Positions 1-5,242 of a stretch of 6,232 nt of DNA are shown piece after piece; within the stretch, counting starts at the first letter, position 1, and the number at the start of each line of letters is the position of its first letter. The stretch covers positions 1-6,232 of the forward strand of contig JADHLK010000085.1 in NCBI GenBank assembly GCA_016780695.1. The letters run 5' to 3'. The notes under the pieces are model-generated. The model saw nothing but the letters and a program-made list of their open reading frames with translations, searched no databases and was not told the DNA's origin. The position numbers and the translations under genes were made by a program. The stretch comes from Alphaproteobacteria bacterium (GTDB lineage Bacteria > Pseudomonadota > Alphaproteobacteria > Puniceispirillales > Puniceispirillaceae).

Positions 1-431
1 ATATGGGGCTGAGCGCGGATCAAAAGCTGACCGATATTCAGATCGATACGGTCTTTATCGGCTCTTGCACCAATTCGCGTATTGAGGATTTGCGCGCTGC
101 TGCTGAGCTGGCAAAGGGGCGCAAGGTGGCTGACGGTATCCGCGCGCTGGTGGTGCCGGGCTCTGGTCTGGTCAAGCAGCAGGCCGAAGAAGAAGGGCTG
201 GATGAGATATTCCGCGCCAGCGGCTTTGAATGGCGGGAGCCGGGCTGCTCAATGTGTCTTGCGATGAACGCCGACCGGCTGGCGGAGGGGGAGCGTTGTG
301 CCTCTACCTCCAACCGCAATTTTGAGGGCCGTCAGGGGCGCGGCGGGCGCACCCATCTGGTCAGCCCACAAATGGCTGTTGCGGCTGCGGTGACCGGCCG
401 TCTGACGGATGTTCGGGTTCTGCAAGATTAA
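1..431 (+). CDS. leuC: 3-isopropylmalate dehydratase large subunit, C-terminal part (5' end outside window)
   Basis: Large subunit of isopropylmalate isomerase, the cytoplasmic LeuC-LeuD enzyme that converts 2-isopropylmalate to 3-isopropylmalate in leucine synthesis. Only the last 142 codons or so are present; bases 1-2 end a codon cut by the window edge, and the ATG at 3 is an internal Met of the usual 'YMGL' segment rather than the start. All three 4Fe-4S ligands of the aconitase family are visible: the Cys of 'GSCTNSRIEDLR' (residue 22 counted from position 3) and the pair in 'GCSMC' (residues 82 and 85). Their spacing of 60 and 3 matches, from memory, that of E. coli LeuC. The tail 'RCASTSNRNFEGRQGRGG' followed by 'THLVSPQMA' is the standard substrate-binding end. 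It ends in TAA and leuD follows 44 bases later, so the two are very likely cotranscribed. A homoaconitase or other aconitase paralogue is possible in principle, but adjacent leuD and leuB make leuC nearly certain. Confidence 0.97.
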   Translation, partial: MGLSADQKLTDIQIDTVFIGSCTNSRIEDLRAAAELAKGRKVADGIRALVVPGSGLVKQQAEEEGLDEIFRASGFEWREPGCSMCLAMNADRLAEGERCASTSNRNFEGRQGRGGRTHLVSPQMAVAAAVTGRLTDVRVLQD

Positions 432-475
432 AATTTGGGCAAAACTGAACCTTTTGGTCACAGGAGAGCTGAAAA

Positions 476-1081
476 ATGCAAAAATTTGAAAAGCTGACTG
501 GCATTGCTGCGCCACTGGGTATTCTCAATATCGACACTGATATGATTATCCCGAAGCAGTTTTTGAAAACCATCAAGCGGTCCGGGTTGGGGGTCAGCCT
601 GTTCCATGAGATGCGCTATGATAATGACGGGGCAGAGCTGCCTGATTTTGTGCTTAACAAAGCCCCCTGGCGGGCGGCGGAAATTCTGGTGGCTGGCGAT
701 AATTTTGGCTGCGGGTCCAGCCGTGAGCACGCGCCCTGGGCGCTGCTGGATTTCGGTATTCGCTGTGTGATTTCCACCAGCTTTGCCGATATCTTCTATA
801 ATAATTGTTTCAAGAACGGGATTTTGCCGATCAAGGTCAGCGCAGATGAACGCGATGCCTTGCTGGCGGATGCAGCCGATGCGGAAAACCCGGAATTGGC
901 CATTGATCTGATTGCCCAGACGATCAGCCGTCCGAACGGGGCCACAATCAGCTTTGAGCTTGACCCGTTCCGCCGCCAATGCCTGCTGGACGGGCTGGAT
1001 GATATTGGCCTGACGCTGGAAAAGGCAGCCGCGATCAATAGCTTTGAGGCAGAACGCAAACAAAGCCATCCCTGGCTGTAA
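476..1081 (+). CDS. leuD: 3-isopropylmalate dehydratase small subunit
   Basis: Small (swivel-domain) subunit that completes isopropylmalate isomerase with LeuC. The 201 residues are full length for bacterial LeuD. Visible hallmarks are 'NIDTDMIIPKQFL' (residues 18-30), the central 'GDNFGCGSSREHAPWAL' (74-90), which forms the active-site loop and holds the family's Ser-Arg-Glu-His run, 'SFADIFYNNCFKNGILP' (102-118) and the C-terminal 'FRRQCLLDGLDDIGLTL' (165-181), ending in HPWL. The ATG at 476 is preceded by AGGAG at 462-466 with a 9-base spacer, which fixes the start. It lies 44 bases after leuC and 35 bases before leuB, so the three form a leucine operon block. No regulatory leader or attenuator is visible between the genes. 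Nothing is truncated or unusual. Confidence 0.98.
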   Translation: MQKFEKLTGIAAPLGILNIDTDMIIPKQFLKTIKRSGLGVSLFHEMRYDNDGAELPDFVLNKAPWRAAEILVAGDNFGCGSSREHAPWALLDFGIRCVISTSFADIFYNNCFKNGILPIKVSADERDALLADAADAENPELAIDLIAQTISRPNGATISFELDPFRRQCLLDGLDDIGLTLEKAAAINSFEAERKQSHPWL

Positions 1082-1096
1082 CGCTGTTTGGATGAC

Positions 1097-1104
1097 AGGA
1101 AGGA
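1097..1104 (+). promoter_or_regulatory. Ribosome binding site deciding the leuB start
   Basis: AGGAAGGA is a strong Shine-Dalgarno match. It ends right against the in-frame TTG at 1105, which leaves no spacer, and lies 12 bases before the ATG at 1117. A second purine run, GGGAAAG at 1107-1113, may help with positioning. Initiation at 1117 is therefore preferred over the TTG. Confidence 0.55.
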
Positions 1105-1116
1105 TTGGGAAAGATT

Positions 1117-2232
1117 ATGGCTTCTAATCGCAAGGTAATGGTCTTGCCGGGAGATGGTATCGGCAAAGAGGTGATGGCCTCCAATATGCAGATCATGGAC
1201 TGGCTGGCCAAACATCGCTCGCTGGATTTTGATGTCAGTGAGGGGTTGGTTGGCGGGGCCGCCTATGATGCTGAGGGTGCGCCGCTGAGTGATGAGACGC
1301 TGGCCGATTCCATCGCGGCGGATGCGGTTCTGTTTGGCGCGGTCGGCGGCCCGCAATATGATGATCTGCCTTTTGAGATGAAGCCGGAGCGCGGCCTGTT
1401 GGCCCTGCGCAAGGAAATGGATCTGTTTGCCAATCTGCGCCCGGCGATGGTGTTCGCCCCGCTGGTTGCGGCCTCTACATTGCGCTCTGATCTGGTATCT
1501 GGCCTGGATATTATGATTTTGCGCGAATTGTGCGGCGGCTCCTATTTTGCTGAGCCGCGCGGCATTGAAGAGCTGCCGGACGGGCAGAAAAAAGGCTATG
1601 ACACCAACGCTTATACCACCTCCGAGATTGAGCGGATTGGCCGGGTGGCCTTTGATCTGGCGCGCAAACGGGCTGGCCGGGTCACATCTGTGGAAAAATC
1701 CAATGTGATGTTTTCCGGCGTGCTGTGGCGCGAGGTGATAACGGCCTTGCATGAAAAAGAGGGCAGCGATATTGCGCTGAACCATATGTTTGCTGATAAT
1801 TGTGCGATGCAGCTGGTGCGCCAGCCTAAACAGTTTGATGTGATCGTAACAGATAATCTGTTTGGTGATCTGCTCTCTGATTGTGCGGCGATGCTGACTG
1901 GCTCGCTGGGGATGCTGCCCTCTGCCTCGCTGGGGGCCCCGGACCCGGAGACTGGTCTGCCGCAGGCCATGTATGAGCCGGTACACGGCTCAGCCCCGGA
2001 TATTGCTGGCCAGAACAAGGCCAATCCGCTGGCTCAGCTGCTCAGCTTTGCGATGATGCTGCGCTACAGTTTCGGCCAGATGGAAGAGGCAGACCTGGTA
2101 GAGCAGGCGGTGGACCGGGCGCTGGCTTCGGGCAAGCGCACCGGTGATATCATGTCAGAGGGCTGTGAGCTGGTGGGCACGGACGGGATGACCCGTGCGG
2201 TGCTGGATGCGCTGGATGAGCTGGCCCGCTAG
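1117..2232 (+). CDS. leuB: 3-isopropylmalate dehydrogenase
   Basis: NAD-dependent oxidative decarboxylation of 3-isopropylmalate to 2-oxoisocaproate, the step after LeuCD. The protein has 371 residues when started at ATG 1117. An in-frame TTG at 1105 would add four residues, but it directly abuts the AGGAAGGA Shine-Dalgarno (1097-1104) and is rejected. Family signatures are 'LPGDGIGKEVM' (10-20), the substrate arginines R98 and R108 in 'LLALRKEMDLFANLRPA', R136 and Y143 in 'RELCGGSYFAEPRG', catalytic Lys194 in 'VEKSNVM', Asp227 in 'ADNCAMQLVR', Asp251 and Asp255 in 'DNLFGDLLSD', and the NAD-binding 'YEPVHGSAPDIAGQNKANP' (287-305). These positions line up with Thermus LeuB residues as I recall them. 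The 'NVMFSGVLWREV' stretch is of the alphaproteobacterial subtype. 'LCGGSYFA' is slightly unlike the common 'LTGGIYFG' but keeps the key Tyr. Isocitrate or tartrate dehydrogenase relatives are unlikely given the leuCD context. Confidence 0.97.
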   Translation: MASNRKVMVLPGDGIGKEVMASNMQIMDWLAKHRSLDFDVSEGLVGGAAYDAEGAPLSDETLADSIAADAVLFGAVGGPQYDDLPFEMKPERGLLALRKEMDLFANLRPAMVFAPLVAASTLRSDLVSGLDIMILRELCGGSYFAEPRGIEELPDGQKKGYDTNAYTTSEIERIGRVAFDLARKRAGRVTSVEKSNVMFSGVLWREVITALHEKEGSDIALNHMFADNCAMQLVRQPKQFDVIVTDNLFGDLLSDCAAMLTGSLGMLPSASLGAPDPETGLPQAMYEPVHGSAPDIAGQNKANPLAQLLSFAMMLRYSFGQMEEADLVEQAVDRALASGKRTGDIMSEGCELVGTDGMTRAVLDALDELAR

Positions 2233-2270
2233 GTCTGAAAAACGATATATAACAAAAGGATAACAGGATA

Positions 2271-3308
2271 ATGAGTTATCGTGTCGCGGTGGCTGGCGCA
2301 ACAGGAGCGGTCGGCCGGGAAATGCTGCAAACGCTGGCGGAACGCAATTTTCCGGCCAGCCAGATTATCGCGCTGGCCTCAGATAAATCAGCTGGGCGCG
2401 AGCTGTCTTACGGTGAGGATCACACGCTCAAGGTGCAGCCCTTGTCCGAATTTGATTTCAGCAAGGCAGATATTGCCCTGTTTTCAGCTGGCGGGGATAT
2501 TTCAAAGGAGATTGCCCCCAAGGCCGGGGCGGCTGGCTGTATCGTCATTGATAACAGCTCAGCCTTCCGCATGGCTGATGATGTGCCGCTGATTGTCCCG
2601 GAGGTTAATCCGGATGCGGTTGCCGATATGCTGCCGGAAAATGGCGGGCGCAATATCATTGCCAACCCGAATTGTTCGACCGCCCAGCTGGTGGTGGCTT
2701 TGCAGCCCTTGCACGCGGCTTTTCAGGTTAAGCGGGTGGTGGTTGCCACCTATCAGGCGGTGTCTGGGGCAGGCCGTCCAGCGATGGATGAGCTGTTCAA
2801 CCAGACCAAGGGCATTTTCGTCAATGATGAGGTGCGCCCGGAACAATTCACCAAGCAAATCGCCTTTAATGCGATCCCGCATATTGATGTCTTTCTGGAG
2901 GATGGCTTTACCAAGGAAGAATGGAAAATGCGGGCTGAGACCAAGAAAATTCTCGATCCCTCGATTGAGCTGGTGGCCCATTGTGTGCGGATTCCGGTCT
3001 TTATCGGCCATAGTGAAGCGGTGTTTATTGAGACAGAAAAGCCGATTGATGAAAATCAGGCCCGCAATTTGTTGCGTGAATCAGACGGGATCAGCGTGAT
3101 CGATTACCGGGAAAATGAAGGCTATGTCACGCCGCTGGAATCTGCCGGTGAGGATGCGGTCTATATCAGCCGGTTGCGCGCTGATCCAACGGTGCCGAAT
3201 GGGCTGGTTTTCTGGTGCGTGTCCGATAATCTGCGCAAAGGGGCGGCGTTGAATTCCGTGCAAATCGCCGAATTGGTGGTGGCACGCGGGCTGGCTCGCC
3301 AAGGCTAG
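2271..3308 (+). CDS. asd: Aspartate-semialdehyde dehydrogenase
   Basis: NADPH-dependent reduction of L-aspartyl-4-phosphate to L-aspartate 4-semialdehyde, the branch point to lysine/diaminopimelate, threonine, methionine and isoleucine; a cytoplasmic enzyme. The 345 residues are normal length. An N-terminal Rossmann motif 'VAGATGAVGREML' (7-19) is followed by 'DNSSAFRM' (94-101), the active-site 'NPNCST' with nucleophile Cys135, 'TYQAVSGAGRPAMDEL' (160-175), and 'CVRIPVFIGHSEAVFIE' with Arg240 and the acid/base His247. The motif set is that of the Streptococcus/Vibrio-type enzyme rather than the longer classical E. coli Asd. ATG 2271 is preceded by AAAAGGA (2254-2260, 10-base spacer). It sits 38 bases after leuB, and leuB-asd adjacency is familiar in alphaproteobacteria, so it probably shares the leucine transcript. 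Its TAG stop overlaps the first copy of a short direct repeat (3307-3325). Confidence 0.97.
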   Translation: MSYRVAVAGATGAVGREMLQTLAERNFPASQIIALASDKSAGRELSYGEDHTLKVQPLSEFDFSKADIALFSAGGDISKEIAPKAGAAGCIVIDNSSAFRMADDVPLIVPEVNPDAVADMLPENGGRNIIANPNCSTAQLVVALQPLHAAFQVKRVVVATYQAVSGAGRPAMDELFNQTKGIFVNDEVRPEQFTKQIAFNAIPHIDVFLEDGFTKEEWKMRAETKKILDPSIELVAHCVRIPVFIGHSEAVFIETEKPIDENQARNLLRESDGISVIDYRENEGYVTPLESAGEDAVYISRLRADPTVPNGLVFWCVSDNLRKGAALNSVQIAELVVARGLARQG

Positions 3309-3368
3309 CAATAGATAACGGTTAGGGCCCGCCACCAAGCTGAGCAATAGATAACGGTTAGCAATAGA
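3307..3368. repeat. Short direct repeats in the asd / pdxY convergent junction
   Basis: The 19-mer AGCAATAGATAACGGTTAG occurs exactly at 3307-3325 and again at 3343-3361. A partial third copy, AGCAATAGA, follows at 3360-3368 and overlaps the second by two bases. The first copy starts inside the asd stop codon. The 17 bases between the full copies (3326-3342) include the palindrome GGGCCC (3325-3330). Each full copy contains the small palindrome TAACGGTTA and carries stop codons in all three + frames. There is no T-run, so this is not a recognisable intrinsic terminator for either convergent gene. Its role is unknown; a local duplication of the end of asd is the simplest explanation. Confidence 0.85.
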
Positions 3369-3374
3369 CCGCGC

Positions 3375-4190
3375 CTATGGCTTGATCAGGGTCAGCTGGT
3401 TGGCCAAATCCATATCCAGGCTGTCCGGCGCGCGGGCTATCATCTCTCTGGTGATATGGCTGGCTGTTTGTGCTGCTTCTGCCAGCGGCTGGCCAGTCAG
3501 CATCAACCCCAGCAGCAAGGCTGCCAGACTATCTCCGGCCCCGGAAACGCCTTGCGGGCGGGCCGGGCCGCTGAACAGGGCGCGGCCCTGTCGGCTCAGC
3601 AGCAAATCACCAACCTGCCCGTCCGGCAGGCTGATTCCGGTTGCCAACACTGCGCCCGGCCCCGCTTCCAGCAAACAGGCTGCTGCCTTTTCCGCCTCGG
3701 CGATATTGGTAACAGTCAGGCCGGTCAGCCAGCCCAGCTCAAAGGCGTTGGGGGTTACGATATCGGCGTGCGGCAATAGCCTTTCGCGTATCGCCTCAGC
3801 AATCTCAGGCGCAACATAGAGCTGGCCGTGATCGCCCAGCACCGGGTCCAGCAGATAGAGCGGCGGTTTTGCCTGCTCCAGAAAATCTGCCAGCTCGCCC
3901 GGCTGTCCCGCTGCGCCAAAATAGCCTGACTGCACCGCGTCCAGCCGCCCGGCTATCGGCAGCTGTGCAAAATCTTGCAGCAAGCCGCGCATCCCGGCTG
4001 GCGGTGTGATATGCCGAAACTGGCAGCCATGGCCGGGATGGGCTGCCAGTCGCACCGTATCGAGCCGCAGCGCATTATGGCCCAGCCGGGCGTGTACCAG
4101 ACTGGCCGCCTCATTGCCGACAAAGCCCCAAATGACAGCAGATTGGACAGATAGCAGGCAGGCAGGCTTGTGCGCTTGATAAACTGACAT
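3375..4190 (-). CDS. pdxY: Pyridoxal kinase (PdxY/PdxK family)
   Basis: Ribokinase-superfamily small-molecule kinase, most likely phosphorylating pyridoxal (and perhaps pyridoxine or pyridoxamine) with ATP in vitamin B6 salvage, in the cytoplasm. Numbering from ATG 4190, the 271-residue protein has 'SVQSAVIWGFVGNEAA' (14-29), matching the 'QSHVVYGHVGNSAA' opening of pyridoxal kinases, then 'DTVRLAAHPGHG' (44-55), 'QSGYFGA' (87-93), 'DPVLGD' (115-120), 'TPNAFEL' (146-152) and the anion-hole/catalytic 'GVSGAGDSLAALL' (214-226) with the presumed base Asp220. An in-frame TTG at 4193 precedes the ATG, but GAGGG at 4204-4200 with a 9-base spacer favours 4190. It is somewhat shorter than E. coli PdxY, and 'HPGHG' replaces the usual 'NHTGYG', so substrate preference is inferred. 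ThiD-type pyrimidine kinase is the main alternative. It is convergent with asd and divergent from sdhC, hence transcribed alone. Confidence 0.85.
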   Translation of the reverse strand: MSVYQAHKPACLLSVQSAVIWGFVGNEAASLVHARLGHNALRLDTVRLAAHPGHGCQFRHITPPAGMRGLLQDFAQLPIAGRLDAVQSGYFGAAGQPGELADFLEQAKPPLYLLDPVLGDHGQLYVAPEIAEAIRERLLPHADIVTPNAFELGWLTGLTVTNIAEAEKAAACLLEAGPGAVLATGISLPDGQVGDLLLSRQGRALFSGPARPQGVSGAGDSLAALLLGLMLTGQPLAEAAQTASHITREMIARAPDSLDMDLANQLTLIKP

Positions 4191-4199
4191 CAAAACTTT

Positions 4200-4204
4200 C
4201 CCTC
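4200..4204 (-). promoter_or_regulatory. Ribosome binding site deciding the pyridoxal kinase start
   Basis: On the minus strand GAGGG (4204 to 4200), within GAGGGAAAG, lies 9 bases before the ATG at 4190. The alternative TTG at 4193 would have a 6-base spacer, so it is not excluded, but the ATG is the better initiator. Confidence 0.5.
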
Positions 4205-4251
4205 ATTTCCCGGACAGCGCCAGGGCCGGGCCCCGTTTTTGCCATATTTGC

Positions 4252-4288
4252 TTTTTTAACCCCCCACCCTTCTTCCGGGGGGTGAAAA
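4252..4288. other. Strong GC hairpin in the pdxY-sdhC divergent intergenic region
   Basis: CCCCCC at 4260-4265 can pair with GGGGGG at 4277-4282 across an 11-base loop. The stem extends outward by A4259:T4283, one A:G mismatch, then TTTT (4254-4257) with AAAA (4285-4288). An alternative pairing is CACCC (4265-4269) with GGGTG (4280-4284). No free T-run follows the stem on either strand, so it does not look like a standard intrinsic terminator. It lies upstream of the proposed sdhC promoter and inside the likely 5' leader or promoter zone of the minus-strand kinase. Confidence 0.6.
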
Positions 4289-4304
4289 GGCTGTTGATGT
4301 GCCA

Positions 4305-4333
4305 TTGATTTAACATAGCCAAGATTCTATAAG
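4305..4333 (+). promoter_or_regulatory. Candidate sigma-70-type promoter of the sdh operon
   Basis: TTGATT (4305-4310) and TATAAG (4328-4333) are separated by exactly 17 bases and stand 33 bases before the sdhC ATG, in a locally AT-rich stretch. A second -10-like TATAAA follows at 4343-4348 without an obvious -35. The placement in the only sizeable gap upstream of sdhC supports the call. The last -10 base is a mismatch, and the start site is unproven. Confidence 0.5.
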
Positions 4334-4366
4334 TTTTTCATCTATAAAATTTATCAGGTTTCATTC

Positions 4367-4744
4367 ATGAGTCGACCACGGCCCCTTTCTCCGCATCTGT
4401 CGGTATGGCGGTTTCAGCTACCGGCGATAATGTCCATTTCCCACCGCATCAGCGGTGTGATTCTGGCCAGCGGAACCCTGTTGCTGGTGGTTTGGTTGCT
4501 GGCTCTGGCCAGCGGGCCGCAGATGTTCGCGCTGGTGCAGGCGATTTTTGCCCACCCGCTCGGCCAGCTGGTGCTGTTCGGTTATTCAGTTGTGCTGTTT
4601 TACCATGGCTGTAACGGGGTGCGGCATCTGGGCTGGGATTTGGGGCGCGGCCTGACCATGCCGGCGGTCTATCGCAGCGGCGTTGCGGTTCTGGTGATCG
4701 GTTTTTTGCTGGTGCTGGCCCTGTGGACAGCAGTTCTGTTGTAA
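4367..4744 (+). CDS. sdhC: Succinate dehydrogenase cytochrome b556 subunit (membrane anchor)
   Basis: First membrane anchor of complex II. With SdhD it binds heme b and ubiquinone in the inner membrane, where electrons from succinate oxidation enter the quinone pool. The 125 residues are typical. The N-terminal 'RPLSPHLSVWRFQLPAIMS' (5-23) leads into 'SISHRISG' (23-30). Ser23 and Arg27 correspond to the E. coli SdhC quinone-site Ser27 and Arg31 as recalled. In 'FYHGCNGVRHLGWDLG' (78-93), His80 is the expected axial heme ligand and His87 the second conserved His. Three hydrophobic spans are seen, at about 30-50, 55-80 and 103-124. The start at 4367 has only a weak CAGG Shine-Dalgarno (4355-4358), but the alignment with family N-termini is good. 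It leads the sdhCDA operon behind the promoter-like sequence at 4305-4333. Confidence 0.96.
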   Translation: MSRPRPLSPHLSVWRFQLPAIMSISHRISGVILASGTLLLVVWLLALASGPQMFALVQAIFAHPLGQLVLFGYSVVLFYHGCNGVRHLGWDLGRGLTMPAVYRSGVAVLVIGFLLVLALWTAVLL

Positions 4745-4768
4745 CGGTCAGGCAGGGAGACAGGCAGG

Positions 4769-5158
4769 ATGCAGAAAACAGGTTCCATGCAAACGGCTCT
4801 GGCGCGTGCCCGTGGGCTGGGCTCCGCCAAATCCGGTCTGCAGCATTGGTGGCATCAGCGTATCAGTGCGGCTGCGCTGGCGGTGCTGGTTATCTGGATG
4901 GTGTTGCTGGCAGCGCAGCTGCCCGGGGCGGATTACGAGACAGCGCGGGAGCTGGCGGCGCATCCGGCCAATGCGGTGGCGCTGGTGTTGTTTTTGGGGA
5001 TCGGATTCTGGCACATGGCGCTGGGGCTGCAAGTGGTGCTGGAAGATTATGTCAGCCATGAGCTGGCGCGGATGGTGGCTATTTTGCTGGTGCGGGGGGC
5101 CGCGCTGGTTTTGGCGGTGGCAACGATACTGGCTGTGCTGCGTATTATGCTGGCGTGA
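4769..5158 (+). CDS. sdhD: Succinate dehydrogenase hydrophobic membrane anchor subunit
   Basis: Second membrane anchor of complex II, pairing with SdhC to form the heme b and ubiquinone site. The 129-residue product opens with 'ARARGLGSAKSG' (12-23) and 'HWWHQR' (26-31), a signature of alphaproteobacterial and mitochondrial-type SdhD. In 'FWHMALGLQVVLEDYVSHE' (80-98), His82 is the expected heme ligand. Asp93 and Tyr94 lie 11 and 12 residues later, the same spacing as His71, Asp82 and Tyr83 in E. coli SdhD (from memory), where the Tyr touches ubiquinone. Three hydrophobic spans fall at about 33-51, 68-91 and 103-127. ATG 4769 has AGGGAG at 4754-4759 with a 9-base spacer; an internal ATG at 4787 is possible but less well served. 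It starts 24 bases after sdhC. Confidence 0.95.
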   Translation: MQKTGSMQTALARARGLGSAKSGLQHWWHQRISAAALAVLVIWMVLLAAQLPGADYETARELAAHPANAVALVLFLGIGFWHMALGLQVVLEDYVSHELARMVAILLVRGAALVLAVATILAVLRIMLA

Positions 5159-5194
5159 GAGATTGGCTTGAATGTTATGGGGATAGGGCAAGGG

Positions 5195-5218
5195 GCCGGT
5201 TTTGGTCTGGCAACCGGC
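5195..5218 (+). other. Intercistronic stem-loop between sdhD and sdhA
   Basis: GCCGGTT (5195-5201) and AACCGGC (5212-5218) form a perfect 7-bp inverted repeat with a 10-base loop, in the 84-base gap between sdhD and sdhA. It is not followed by a T-run, and the sdhA ribosome binding site begins about 9 bases later. It could slow or stabilise the transcript between the anchor and catalytic cistrons; function is inferred only. Confidence 0.55.
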
Positions 5219-5242
5219 TGTTAACCAGGTGAAAGGCAGATT

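Noticed and set aside
1105..1116. TTG start giving leuB four extra residues
   Set aside because: The TTG directly touches the Shine-Dalgarno AGGAAGGA, leaving no spacer, and the extra residues are not part of the family N-terminus. ATG 1117 is the better start.
796..1986. Long minus-strand open frame (396 codons) antisense to the end of leuD and most of leuB
   Set aside because: Its translation is low-complexity, rich in His/Arg/Gln and without any recognisable domain. It lies fully opposite well-supported leuD and leuB codons and is the usual shadow of GC-biased third positions.
4223..4240. GGGC-CGG-GCCC followed by CG and TTTTT, resembling a + strand terminator
   Set aside because: The stem is only 4 bp with a 3-base loop, and no + strand gene ends nearby (asd ends about 900 bases upstream beyond an opposite-strand gene). 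Probably chance in a GC-rich stretch.
4111..4305. 64-codon minus-strand open frame overlapping the start of the pyridoxal kinase
   Set aside because: It overlaps the kinase N-terminus in another frame, spans the hairpin and control region, and has no recognisable motif.
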